DNA of 64,000 nt, from assembly GCF_014652615.1 (NCBI RefSeq), contig NZ_BMZD01000005.1, forward strand, positions 62,001-126,000. Reading direction: 5' to 3'. This document shows, one piece after another, positions 1 to 7,909 of this stretch. The translations under genes were made by a program, and so were the position numbers. This stretch comes from Novosphingobium arvoryzae (GTDB lineage: Bacteria > Pseudomonadota > Alphaproteobacteria > Sphingomonadales > Sphingomonadaceae). The notes beneath the pieces were generated by a model, which ran no database searches, was not told the DNA's origin, and worked only from the letters and a program-made list of their open reading frames with translations. The stretch's first letter is position 1. Every line of letters begins with the position of its first letter.

Positions 1-500
1 AAATCCATCCGGGCGAGGACCTGCACGACGGCGTGACGTTCGAGATGTTCCTGGAGCGCGTCGGCAATCACCCGCGCGCCAACATCCTCTACGATCCCAG
101 CCACTTCGTGCTGCAACAGCTCGATTACCTGGCCTACATCGACATCTATCACGAGCGGATCAAATGCTTCCATGTGAAGGATGCGGAGTTCCGCCCGAAC
201 GGCCGCAGCGGCGTCTATGGCGGCTACCAGTCGTGGGTCGACCGGCCGGGCCGGTTCCGTTCGCTGGGTGACGGGCAAGTCGATTTCCCGGCGATCTTCT
301 CGAAAATGGCGGCCAACGACTTTGCCGGCTGGGCTGTGCTGGAATGGGAATGCGCGCTGAAGCACCCGGAACAGGGCGCCGCAGAGGGCGCGCCATTCAT
401 CGACCGGCACATCATCCGCGTCACCGAACACGCCTTTGATGACTTCGCGGCAGGCGGGGCCGACCGGGCGCTAAACCGGCGGCTGATGGGGATCGACTGA
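1..500 (+). CDS. Sugar phosphate isomerase/epimerase (TIM barrel), 3' part
   Basis: C-terminal part of a xylose-isomerase-like TIM-barrel protein; the reading frame (codons from base 3) is open to the left edge, so the start lies outside the window. The visible 166 or so residues begin IHPGEDLHDG and contain YDPSHF, CFHVKDAEF and a late WAVLEWECA strand. These are the Asp, His and Glu segments that bind a divalent metal in this family, which isomerises or epimerises sugars and cyclitols (IolE, tagatose epimerase). It is the first of four such barrels in the window and probably acts on a sugar or keto-sugar from glycoside breakdown. The family is clear; the substrate is not known. The gene ends 235 bp before the Rieske oxygenase gene, with a palindromic promoter region between them. 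Confidence 0.85.
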   Translation, partial: IHPGEDLHDGVTFEMFLERVGNHPRANILYDPSHFVLQQLDYLAYIDIYHERIKCFHVKDAEFRPNGRSGVYGGYQSWVDRPGRFRSLGDGQVDFPAIFSKMAANDFAGWAVLEWECALKHPEQGAAEGAPFIDRHIIRVTEHAFDDFAAGGADRALNRRLMGID

Positions 501-512
501 ACGCCTCGCGGC

Positions 513-540
513 TTGACAGGAATTATCATTCCAATATGGT
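513..540 (+). promoter_or_regulatory. Promoter with GGAAT-TATC-ATTCC palindrome
   Basis: TTGACA (513-518) is followed after 16 bp by TATGGT (535-540). The spacer holds a perfect inverted repeat, GGAAT/ATTCC with 4 bp between the arms (519-532). The same GAAT-N4-ATTC core recurs upstream of several other glycoside-cluster genes in the window. It would drive the Rieske oxygenase gene starting at 736. Assignment as an operator is inference from recurrence. Confidence 0.5.
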
Positions 541-735
541 CGGCCGCGTTCGCTGCGGCGAACGACAGCCTGGTGGCCGGGACGTTCCCGGCCTGGGGCG
601 GCATTCCTGCTGGGGTGCCGACTGCAGGCCCCACAGCGTTTTCGCGAGCGGAGTGCTCGCGGGTGGGTGCGGGGATTGCGTCGAACCACCAGCCATTCCC
701 GCGCCTGTCGTAGACAGACAACCGAGGGAATGCCG

Positions 736-1734
736 ATGTCCGAATATATCCGAAATGCCTGGTACATGGCCGCGTGGGTAGGCGAAGTTCCCGCCGATGG
801 CTTTCTGGCGCGCACGTTGCTGGACCGCAAATGGCTGCTCTGGCGCGAAGCCGATGGCGGCTGGGCGATGGTCGCGGACCGCTGCCCGCACCGGTTCGTG
901 CCGCTCAGCCGGGGGACGTTCGCGGGCGGACGGATCGCCTGCGGCTATCACGGGCTGACGTTCGATGGCTCGGGCGCGTGCGTCCACAACCCGTTCGGCG
1001 GCGCGCTGCCGGATAGCGCCCGGCTGGCGACCATGCCGGTGGTGGAGCGCCACGGCGGCCTGTGGTTCTGGCCGGGCGACCCGGCACGCGCGGATGCGGA
1101 CCTGATCCCCGACTTCACCTTCATCGATGCGGGCGCCCCGGTGGACCGGTCGCACTACGTCATGGGCGTGAACTACGAGCTGATCGCCGACAACCTGCTC
1201 GACCTCAGCCATGCGGAATTCCTGCACGTCGAAAGTTTTGGCACCAATGGTTCGCTGTTCAGCCACGGCGCTCACACGGTGGAGCAGGACGAAACCGGCG
1301 CGATCTGGAACAAGTGGGATATGACTGCCGCCCCGCCGCCGGGCTGGGCCGCGCCGCTGCTGGGGGATGGCGGAACGGTCGATCAGGCGTTGCACATCCG
1401 CTGGCACGCTCCGGCCAGCCTGGCGCTTTTCATCGCGATGCACCCCACCGGCGAAGCGCAGCCGCTGGTCCCGCCGATGGCCAACCCCCATATCCTGACC
1501 CCCGAAACGCAGGGGTCGACGCATTACTTCTTCACCCACGATCCGGGACCAGAGGCCGAGGCGATGGCCCGCCGGGTGTTCCTGGACGAAGACGAACCGA
1601 TGATCAGCGCCCAGGCCGAGGCGATGGCGGGCGAGGATTTCTGGGACCTCAAGCCACTGGTCCTGCCCAGCGACAAGGCCGCGATCCTGGCCCGGCGCAA
1701 GCTGATGCAGTTGCGGCGGGCCGAGGCGGAATGA
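736..1734 (+). CDS. VanA-like Rieske aromatic oxygenase, oxygenase subunit
   Basis: 332-residue Rieske non-haem iron oxygenase of the vanillate O-demethylase (VanA) type, which hydroxylates or O-demethylates aromatic acids with electrons from a separate reductase. The [2Fe-2S] ligands are in CPH (C50, H52) and CGYH (C69, H72). The mononuclear iron site is in LLDLSHAEFLH (H159, H164). The length fits the family, about 330-360. ATG 736 is chosen over ATG 730 because GAGGGA at 724-729 sits directly against 730 but 6 bp before 736. It would serve methoxylated aglycones or vanillate beside PobA further on. No VanB-type reductase is present in the window. The family is certain; the exact substrate is not. 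Confidence 0.88.
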   Translation: MSEYIRNAWYMAAWVGEVPADGFLARTLLDRKWLLWREADGGWAMVADRCPHRFVPLSRGTFAGGRIACGYHGLTFDGSGACVHNPFGGALPDSARLATMPVVERHGGLWFWPGDPARADADLIPDFTFIDAGAPVDRSHYVMGVNYELIADNLLDLSHAEFLHVESFGTNGSLFSHGAHTVEQDETGAIWNKWDMTAAPPPGWAAPLLGDGGTVDQALHIRWHAPASLALFIAMHPTGEAQPLVPPMANPHILTPETQGSTHYFFTHDPGPEAEAMARRVFLDEDEPMISAQAEAMAGEDFWDLKPLVLPSDKAAILARRKLMQLRRAEAE

Positions 1735-1743
1735 CGCGACGCG

Positions 1744-3396
1744 CTACAGCGCGTGATAGGTGAAATTGCGATACCGCACTGCGCCGGCCCCTGCCGCAAA
1801 CAGGGCCGGCTGCAGGCCCTCGCCCTCACCGGCCAGCGCCGTGTTGATGTTGTAGCCCGATGTTTCCAGCCGCAGCCCGTGGCGGGTCCAGCGTTCGCCA
1901 TCGAGGCTGTAGAACATCGTGACGATATGCTCGCGGTTCTCCATCCGCAGGAAGATCCGGCGCGTGGCAGGCGCAGGCTCGCGCCAGTGGTGAACCTTGC
2001 CGGCGGCATAGGTCAGCATGCGTTCGCCATTTACGGCCATGCCCACGAACAGGCGGCTGGTCAGGAACAGCAACAGTCCGCCGCTGGCAGCGCCCTCCAG
2101 CTCCAGCTCGACCGTGATGGCATAGGATCGGTCTCCTGCCAGATTGGTCAGCGGTGAACTGTCGTGCGGACCACTGCCCTTGCCTGCCAGTCGCAGACCG
2201 TCGGGGCCAAACGTGGCGCGTCTGGCCTCGTCCTTTCCGGGTGCATGAAACGTCCAGCGGGTGCCCAGTGCAGGGGTGGCGAACGTGTCGGAGCGCGGCA
2301 GGCCGTGCGGCTGCGATTGGCCGCCGCGCGGTTTGGGCAAGGCGCGCGAAAGATCGCCCCCGCGTGCCCGGAACCAGCCGTCCCGGGTCCATTCGACTGG
2401 CTCAAGCAGGGTCTGGCGGCCCAGCGAACGGAAACCATTCTCGAACCCGTGATAGACCATCCACCAGTCACCCCCTGGACCTTCGACCAGCGTGGCATGG
2501 CCGCGTGACCACCACGCCTCGGTGGCGTTGCGGGTGCGCACGATCGGGTTGTGGGGGCAGTTTTCCCAGGGACCGTGGATCGAGCGGGATCGGGCGGCGA
2601 TCACCATGTGGCCGGTTGGCGGCCCCGCCGTGCCGCCCACCGCGCTGACCATGTAGAACCAGTCGCCCCGGCGCAGCATCTTGGGCCCTTCCAGCGCATA
2701 GGCCTCGGTTACCCAGTCGTCGGGGTATTTCCACCCGTCATAGACTTTCTCGACCGGTCCAGCCGTGGCCAGCCCATCGGGGGTCAGTCTTACGCGGTAA
2801 CCGGCTGACAGGAACAGGTAGCGCTCGCCGTCCTCGCCCACGACATGGCCGGGATCGATCCGGCCGCGAATGCCCAGATCGACCGGTTCGCTCCACGGAC
2901 CGGCCATGGAATCGGCATGGATCACATAGATCGCCGCACCGCCGCTGACCTCGGTCGACCAGGCAGTGGGGATAAACGGAATGTAGATGTAATAGCGGCC
3001 AGCGTGGCGGATCATGTCGACCGCGAAGACCGAGCCAAGCGGATTGGGTAGTGCGTTGGTGAATGGCTGCCAGTTCACCAGATCGCGCGAATGCCAGATC
3101 AACAGTCCGGGGGTGGACTCGAAACTCGAAAAGGTCAGGTAATAATCGTCGCCGTCCTTCAGGATCGACGGATCGGCATTGGCCCCGGCCATGATCGGGT
3201 TGCGAAAGGTGCCATCGCCCCGGTCGGCGCAGCGCTGCCCTTCAAAGGTCTGGCCCCAGCCATCCCGCGCCGCCTTGCGCGGCGGGCCCGCATCGCTGTT
3301 TGCACCAGATGCTGCCGCCGCCGCGCTGGGGAGCGCGGCGGTAGCCATGGTGGTGGAAGCAAGGACCAGCAGTTCGCGCCGGGAAACGTCGATCAT
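1744..3396 (-). CDS. Glycoside hydrolase family 43 protein, Tat-exported
   Basis: 550 residues. A twin-arginine leader (SRRELLVLAS, then an Ala-rich stretch to about residue 30) predicts export to the periplasm. The GH43 five-bladed propeller follows, with the three expected acids visible: D75 in NADPSIL (base), D181 in IDPGH (pKa tuner) and E236 in LEGPK (acid). A C-terminal beta-sandwich (about 370-550) resembles the accessory domain of GH43 beta-xylosidases. Such enzymes remove xylose or arabinose. It is the last gene of a three-gene operon, 25 bp after the deglycosidase beta-like gene, with AAGGAA before its ATG. It may trim pentoses from a glycoside before or alongside C-deglycosylation. 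The sugar specificity is inferred. Confidence 0.88.
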   Translation of the reverse strand: MIDVSRRELLVLASTTMATAALPSAAAAASGANSDAGPPRKAARDGWGQTFEGQRCADRGDGTFRNPIMAGANADPSILKDGDDYYLTFSSFESTPGLLIWHSRDLVNWQPFTNALPNPLGSVFAVDMIRHAGRYYIYIPFIPTAWSTEVSGGAAIYVIHADSMAGPWSEPVDLGIRGRIDPGHVVGEDGERYLFLSAGYRVRLTPDGLATAGPVEKVYDGWKYPDDWVTEAYALEGPKMLRRGDWFYMVSAVGGTAGPPTGHMVIAARSRSIHGPWENCPHNPIVRTRNATEAWWSRGHATLVEGPGGDWWMVYHGFENGFRSLGRQTLLEPVEWTRDGWFRARGGDLSRALPKPRGGQSQPHGLPRSDTFATPALGTRWTFHAPGKDEARRATFGPDGLRLAGKGSGPHDSSPLTNLAGDRSYAITVELELEGAASGGLLLFLTSRLFVGMAVNGERMLTYAAGKVHHWREPAPATRRIFLRMENREHIVTMFYSLDGERWTRHGLRLETSGYNINTALAGEGEGLQPALFAAGAGAVRYRNFTYHAL

Positions 3397-3421
3397 TGTC
3401 GGTTCCTTGCAGATCGATCGG

Positions 3422-3799
3422 TCAGGCGGCCAGCGCCAGGTCCTTTACGCACTTGGTGGTCGGCACGAAGGGCAGGTAGCTGACCCGGTTGCGCACGGCC
3501 ATTTCAAGCTTGTGCGGTCCGGCAGCCAGACCGCCCGGCTTGAGCGCGGTGATCAGGGCCTTTTCCCCGAAGTTCCAGCGATCGTCATAGACCGTTTCCA
3601 TCTCGTCGAGGGTGTAGGTCTTGCCGCGCACCGTGAAGCGCACGTTCTCGCGCGGGATTACCTCACCGTCGATGGTGATCTGGATGTCCTCGATCATCGA
3701 GAGGCCCAGGCCGCGGTAATAGGGCAGTCGGCCCAGGAAGGCGAACCCGCCGTCGACGTTTTCGAGGCTGTCCTCGACGATCATCAGTTTGTCCATCAT
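3422..3799 (-). CDS. C-glycoside deglycosidase beta-subunit-like protein (CGDB/DUF6379)
   Basis: 125-residue protein without a signal peptide, predicted all-beta. Its size and pattern (a DSLENV start, GLSMIEDIQITIDGE, VRFTVRGKTY, late YLPFVP) match the small beta subunit of C-glycoside deglycosidases, formerly DUF6379. In the characterised enzymes this subunit pairs with a TIM-barrel alpha subunit to cleave the C-C bond of 3-oxo-C-glycosides. Here it starts 14 bp after the stop of just such an alpha-like gene, and an AAAGGA ribosome site precedes two adjacent ATGs. Family recognition is from memory of the fold and the partner arrangement, so an HMM check would settle it. The alternative is a different small protein that assists a sugar isomerase. 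Confidence 0.72.
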   Translation of the reverse strand: MMDKLMIVEDSLENVDGGFAFLGRLPYYRGLGLSMIEDIQITIDGEVIPRENVRFTVRGKTYTLDEMETVYDDRWNFGEKALITALKPGGLAAGPHKLEMAVRNRVSYLPFVPTTKCVKDLALAA

Positions 3800-3813
3800 G
3801 GCACGGATATCCT

Positions 3814-4830
3814 TTATGCAGCGGCCTTGAGGGCGGGGGTTTCGGGTTCGCCCAGCAGGCGGGCCAGCATCACCTGCTGGCGGCGGACCTGTTCGACCGA
3901 ATCCGGTTCCTCGGCGTCCTCGATCCAGCGGTTGCCCTCGTATTCGGAGCAGATGTAGCCATCGTAGCCACCCTGGCTCAGCACCGCGACGATCTTGTCA
4001 TAGGGGATGCTGGGTTCGACGTAGTCCGCGGTCATTTCATAGAACTTGCCGTGGATGTTGTGGATCATCGGCATGTAATCCAGCATCCGCTTCGGTTCGA
4101 ACGCGGCGTTGTGGCGCAGCGTTTCGGCCATGGCGATCGCCGGGCCGACACCACCCATGTTCTGCACCTCGAGGATCACGTATTCCGACAGCACCCGGTC
4201 TTCGTAAGCCTTGACGATGTAGTCGGCGATATGGACCGGAACGCCCATGCGCTCGAACTTGGCGCGCCAGACCGGCGGAAACTTGTCGAGGAACATGCCC
4301 ATGTCAGGCAGGAAGCCAAGCGCGGGCGAACCGCTCTTCTGGAACATTTCGGCCATGCGGATGATCCACGGATGGTCGAAGTGCAGCGGGGCGTGGACTT
4401 CGGTCAGCAGCTTGATGCCCTTTTCCTCGGCATAGGGCGCAGCGGCGATCAGCACTTCGGGCGCGATCGACACGAGGCTGCGGATGAACGGCATCCCCAG
4501 CGCGGCACCGAAATCGATGTCCTTGCGGACGCTGGCGACCTGCTCCTCGAACGGCATCGGCCGGCCTTTGTAGCGCTTGTAGTCCAGCATGTAGTCATGG
4601 CTGACCGGCACGCAGTCATACTGCTTGATCAGTTTGTGCCAGTTGTCGATGTCGGCCTGGTTCACGCCCACTTCGGGCCAGCCCCAGAACGTCTGCTCAC
4701 CGATCACTTCGATCCCGCGCGCGCCCAGTTCGGCGCACGTGCGGATGCAGTCCTCCAGGGTCATTTTGCCCTGGAACGTCTCGTTCTGGAAGGAATAGAG
4801 GCTTACGCCCCGCTTGATTTGACTTGTCAC
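3814..4830 (-). CDS. C-glycoside deglycosidase alpha-subunit-like TIM barrel
   Basis: 338-residue sugar-isomerase-type TIM barrel beginning MTSQIKRGVSLYSFQNE. GTG 4830 is the chosen start because GGAGAGG lies 6 bp upstream; GTG 4857 has no such site. Likely metal ligands are E144 (LLTEVHAP), D176 (FLPDMGMF), H257 or H260 (MIHNIHG) and E296 or E298 (CSEYEGN). The alpha subunits of C-glycoside deglycosidases (CarB/DfgA type) have this fold and cleave 3-oxo-C-glycosides with Mn2+. The downstream beta-like gene makes that the best reading; a plain epimerase is the alternative. It leads the operon alpha-beta-GH43, transcribed from a promoter with a GAAC-N4-ATTC palindrome at its -10. A GMC-type 3-oxidase for the first step would be one of the two pairs further along. 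Confidence 0.75.
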   Translation of the reverse strand: MTSQIKRGVSLYSFQNETFQGKMTLEDCIRTCAELGARGIEVIGEQTFWGWPEVGVNQADIDNWHKLIKQYDCVPVSHDYMLDYKRYKGRPMPFEEQVASVRKDIDFGAALGMPFIRSLVSIAPEVLIAAAPYAEEKGIKLLTEVHAPLHFDHPWIIRMAEMFQKSGSPALGFLPDMGMFLDKFPPVWRAKFERMGVPVHIADYIVKAYEDRVLSEYVILEVQNMGGVGPAIAMAETLRHNAAFEPKRMLDYMPMIHNIHGKFYEMTADYVEPSIPYDKIVAVLSQGGYDGYICSEYEGNRWIEDAEEPDSVEQVRRQQVMLARLLGEPETPALKAAA

Positions 4831-4934
4831 TTCGCACCTCTCCACCTGGTGGCACACGTTGCACGGAGGCGGGCAGCGCTGATGGCCGGATCAGGCCGGT
4901 TGGCAGCATCTCCCCTGGGGCCGAAGCCCTAATT

Positions 4935-4970
4935 AGAACGTATATTCTTATAAAGTTCGGCGTCGGTCAA
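4935..4970 (-). promoter_or_regulatory. Promoter/operator of the C-deglycosidase operon
   Basis: On the minus strand TTGACC (4970-4965) is followed after 17 bp by GAATAT (4947-4942). The -10 is embedded in the near-palindrome AGAAC-GTAT-ATTCT (4935-4948 on the plus strand). The same TTGACC-N17-GAATA layout occurs before the GPH transporter gene. A repressor bound there would cover the -10. The operator role is inferred. Confidence 0.55.
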
Positions 4971-5008
4971 GCCTGAAAATATCCCGGATTTCCGAGCTTT
5001 TCCGATGA

Positions 5009-5037
5009 TTGACAGAATTAGAATTATCATATTTATT
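5009..5037 (+). promoter_or_regulatory. Promoter region of the DoxX-SnoaL-esterase operon
   Basis: TTGACA (5009-5014) is followed after 17 bp by TTTATT (5032-5037). The spacer contains AGAAT-TATC-ATATT (5020-5033). Its left side and spacer, GAATTATCAT, are identical to those of the palindrome at 519-532. The gene starts at 5071. The -10 is weak, so this is a tentative call. Confidence 0.4.
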
Positions 5038-5070
5038 TAGGCGCGAAACCAGAACGAAGGGAAGATTCGG

Positions 5071-5457
5071 ATGGCCGGGGCGGTCCTGCGCAAGGGGGCG
5101 GCGGCGATGCTGGCGCTGCTGCTGGCGGCGTTTTTCGGCTTTGTCGGCTGGAACAAGGCGTTCGCGCCGCTGGCGGAACTGGCCCGGCACGGTGCCTGGA
5201 CGGTCCACCTGCCCGAATGGCTGGGGCGGCTGGTTGGGTGGAGCGAGCTGGCGCTCGCTGCCGCGCTACTGGCGGTGCCGGTGCGTCCGTCTATCGCCCG
5301 GATCGCGGCGCTGGCGCTGGTGGCAAACCAGATCGCCGCCGGGCTGGTTCATCTGGCGCGGGGAGAAACGGCAGCGCTGCCGCAGAACGCGGTGCTGATC
5401 GTGATCTTGCTGGCCCTGTGGGGCGCGGCGCGAACACAACAAGGGGAGACTGCCTGA
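5071..5457 (+). CDS. Small DoxX-like integral membrane protein
   Basis: 128 residues with four hydrophobic segments (about 8-28, 48-67, 73-92 and 104-122), the layout of DoxX/MauE-type membrane proteins. Members occur with oxidoreductase and thiol-redox genes, but no reaction can be read from the sequence. GAAGGGAAG lies upstream of ATG 5071. The stop overlaps the start of the next gene (TGATG), so it is translationally coupled to the SnoaL-like protein and then the esterase. The transcript diverges from the C-deglycosidase operon, with palindromic promoter elements between. It might support electron flow for the exported dehydrogenases, but that is a guess. Confidence 0.7.
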   Translation: MAGAVLRKGAAAMLALLLAAFFGFVGWNKAFAPLAELARHGAWTVHLPEWLGRLVGWSELALAAALLAVPVRPSIARIAALALVANQIAAGLVHLARGETAALPQNAVLIVILLALWGAARTQQGETA

Positions 5458-6302
5458 TGCAAAATTTCCGAATGCTTGCCGCCACCGCGGCCCTGGGCCT
5501 TGCCGCACTGCCGGCCGGCCTTGCCGCCGCCCCGGCCGAGGGCGGAACCGATGCCCGCGTCGCATCGCTTGAGGCCCAGCTCAAGGACCTGCAAAATCTT
5601 GCGCAGCGTACCCACGACCGCGCTGCGGTAGAGAACCTGTTCTCGCAATACATGTATCTGCACAACGCGTTCCGGGATACCGACATCATTCCGTTGTGGG
5701 CCAGCAAGGGCACACCTGACGTACGCGCCCAGTATTCAAATCTTGGGGTCTATACTGGCTGGGACAAGATCATGTCCTATCACCAGAACCGCCCCGCACC
5801 GCGCGGCAAGCTGATCTCGCACTACACGACCACTCCGATGATCGAGGTTGCCGGTGACGGGCAGACCGCGAAGGGCCTGTGGATTGTCAACGGCATCGAA
5901 TCCGGCCTGGTCGATCCTGAGCATGCCAAGAACATGCCCGCCTGGATGTTCGAGAAGGACATGGTCGGCGGGAAGAAGGTCTGGATGCACAACGTCTACC
6001 TGAAATACGGGGTGGATTTCATCAAGCAGGACGGCCAGTGGAAAATCTGGCATTTCCATTGCTTTGAAGTGGCCCGCGCACCCTACGGCATGGGCTGGAT
6101 CCCGTTCGCTGCGGCAGCGCAGGACGATGCGTTCAACTTCGACCTGATGTACGTTGGCGAGAACGGCAAGCCCGTGTTCATGCCGCCGGTCGATGGGCCG
6201 GCGGTGGTGCGCAGCAACACCTATCGTACCGACACTGCCCAATCGCTGGATGCGCGTCCGCCCGAACCTTACCGCACCTTCAGCGAAACCTTCGCGTACT
6301 GA
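5457..6302 (+). CDS. Exported SnoaL-like (NTF2-fold) protein
   Basis: 281 residues. It has a Sec signal peptide (hydrophobic to about residue 25, AAPAEGG after it), then a short coiled-coil-prone stretch (VASLEAQLKDLQNLAQRTHD), then an NTF2/SnoaL-like domain from about residue 55. The domain carries AVENLFSQYMYLH and a late DGQWKIWHFHCFEV, typical of small secreted SnoaL-like proteins. ATG 5457 overlaps the preceding stop and has AAGGGGAG 8 bp upstream. NTF2-fold proteins can be lyases, isomerases or binding proteins; no catalytic residue can be assigned here. Its place between a DoxX protein and a secreted esterase suggests a role in processing the imported glycoside in the periplasm. Confidence 0.72.
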   Translation: MQNFRMLAATAALGLAALPAGLAAAPAEGGTDARVASLEAQLKDLQNLAQRTHDRAAVENLFSQYMYLHNAFRDTDIIPLWASKGTPDVRAQYSNLGVYTGWDKIMSYHQNRPAPRGKLISHYTTTPMIEVAGDGQTAKGLWIVNGIESGLVDPEHAKNMPAWMFEKDMVGGKKVWMHNVYLKYGVDFIKQDGQWKIWHFHCFEVARAPYGMGWIPFAAAAQDDAFNFDLMYVGENGKPVFMPPVDGPAVVRSNTYRTDTAQSLDARPPEPYRTFSETFAY

Positions 6303-6313
6303 TGGAGGCCGCG

Positions 6314-7897
6314 GTGCGTTTTGCCCTGGTTTTCGCTGGCGTGCTTGCCAGCGCGCAACCTGTGCTGGCCGGTCCCGTGGTCCGTCTGGATGGCGGGGCG
6401 GTGCAGGGCAAGGTGTCCGGCGCGGTGGAGGCGTTTCTGGGGGTGCCCTACGCGGCGCCCCCGGTCGGTCCGCTGCGCTGGCGCGCGCCGCAGCCGGCCG
6501 CAAGCTGGACGGGCACACGCGATGCGACCCGGTTCGCCCCGGCCTGCTATCAGGGCATCGCGCAGCCGTGGGGGCCCTATTCGCAGGAATTCATCGCCCA
6601 GCCGCCGCTCAGCGAGGACTGCCTCACCCTCAACGTCTGGAAGCCGGCCGGGGTGAAGCGGCGCTTGCCGGTGCTGGTCTATATCCACGGCGGCGCGTTT
6701 TCGGGCGGGGCAGGGCACGTACCGGTTTACGACGGGGCGGCGCTGGCGGCGCGCGGGGCGGTGGTGATCACGATCAACTACCGCGTCGGGGTGCTGGGCT
6801 TCATGGCCCATCCGGGGCTGAGCGCCGAAGCGCCGGGCAAGACGTCCGGCAATTACGGGCTGCTGGATCAGGTCGCGGCGCTGGAATGGGTGCGGGCCAA
6901 TGCGGCGCGGTTCGGGGGCGATCCGGGTAATGTCACCGTGGCCGGGGAATCCGCCGGGGCGGCCTCGGTCAATTACCTGCAGGTCATGCCCGCCGCGAAG
7001 GGGCTGTTCCACCGCGCGATTTCCTTCAGCGGGGCCAGCATGGCGATCGATATGCCGCCGCTGGCGCGTAGCGAAGCCGCCGGACAGGCGCTGGCCGAGC
7101 GGCTGGGCGCCGCTTCGGTAGAGGCACTGCGACAGGTGCCAGCCGACCAGCTGATCGCCGCGACTGCGGTCGTGCCGGTGCCGGGTGGTGCGCCGCCCCG
7201 GCTGGTCCATGTCCCCAATCTTGATGGCGTGGTTCTGCCCGCCGACCCGGATCGCCCAGCCGCGCCGCGCATCACGCGCGTGCCGCTGCTGACCGGGTTC
7301 AACGCCGAGGAAATGATCGACTTTTCAGTCCGCACCCCGGCTGCGTTCGAACAGGCGGTGCGCCGCCGCTATGGCGATTTCGCGGACCGGCTGCTGGCGC
7401 TTTACCCCCATGCCGATGCTGCGCAGGCCACGCAGGCGAATGCCGATCTGGCGCGCGACCGCTATATGGCCGGGCTGGTGCTATGGGCGCAGGCGCGGCC
7501 CAAGGCGGCGCGCGATCCGATCTACCTCTATCGCCATGATCAGCCCTATCCCGCCGTGCGCGGGCAGCAGGGCTGGGGGGCGTTCCATTCCTCTGGCCTG
7601 CCTTATGTCTTCGGCACAATCGGCCTTGGCGACCGCGCGTTCGGCGCGGCGGACCGGGCCGTTTCCCGCCACTGGCAGGACGTAATTGTCGCCTTCGCGC
7701 GCAGCGGCAATCCCGCGCTGCCGGGGCGGCCCTGGGGCGCGGTGCGCGCCGGGACAACGCAAGTGATGGCCTTTGGCCAGATCCAGGGGGCCAACCCCGC
7801 CATGGCACCTGCCATGAGACCCGCTGTCTCCACCCCCGAACGTCTTGCCGCCTGGCGCGCCTATGCTGCCGCCGGGGGCAGGCTGGGGCTGATGTAA
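6314..7897 (+). CDS. Type B carboxylesterase, secreted
   Basis: About 527 residues, carboxylesterase/para-nitrobenzyl esterase family. After a signal peptide (RFALVFAGVLASAQPVLAG) come the family landmarks EDCLTLNVW, YIHGGAF (oxyanion hole), the nucleophile elbow GESAGA and a late HSSGLPYVFG with the catalytic His. GTG 6314 is preferred because TGGAGG lies 5 bp before it; ATG 6302, which overlaps the previous stop, has no ribosome site and would add four residues. Such enzymes hydrolyse carboxylic esters. In this cluster a likely job is removing acyl groups (acetyl, malonyl, phenolic acyl) from glycosides. It is third in the DoxX-SnoaL-esterase operon and 12 bp before the isomerase gene. Confidence 0.85.
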   Translation: MRFALVFAGVLASAQPVLAGPVVRLDGGAVQGKVSGAVEAFLGVPYAAPPVGPLRWRAPQPAASWTGTRDATRFAPACYQGIAQPWGPYSQEFIAQPPLSEDCLTLNVWKPAGVKRRLPVLVYIHGGAFSGGAGHVPVYDGAALAARGAVVITINYRVGVLGFMAHPGLSAEAPGKTSGNYGLLDQVAALEWVRANAARFGGDPGNVTVAGESAGAASVNYLQVMPAAKGLFHRAISFSGASMAIDMPPLARSEAAGQALAERLGAASVEALRQVPADQLIAATAVVPVPGGAPPRLVHVPNLDGVVLPADPDRPAAPRITRVPLLTGFNAEEMIDFSVRTPAAFEQAVRRRYGDFADRLLALYPHADAAQATQANADLARDRYMAGLVLWAQARPKAARDPIYLYRHDQPYPAVRGQQGWGAFHSSGLPYVFGTIGLGDRAFGAADRAVSRHWQDVIVAFARSGNPALPGRPWGAVRAGTTQVMAFGQIQGANPAMAPAMRPAVSTPERLAAWRAYAAAGGRLGLM

Positions 7898-7909
7898 AGG
7901 ACCCTACGC

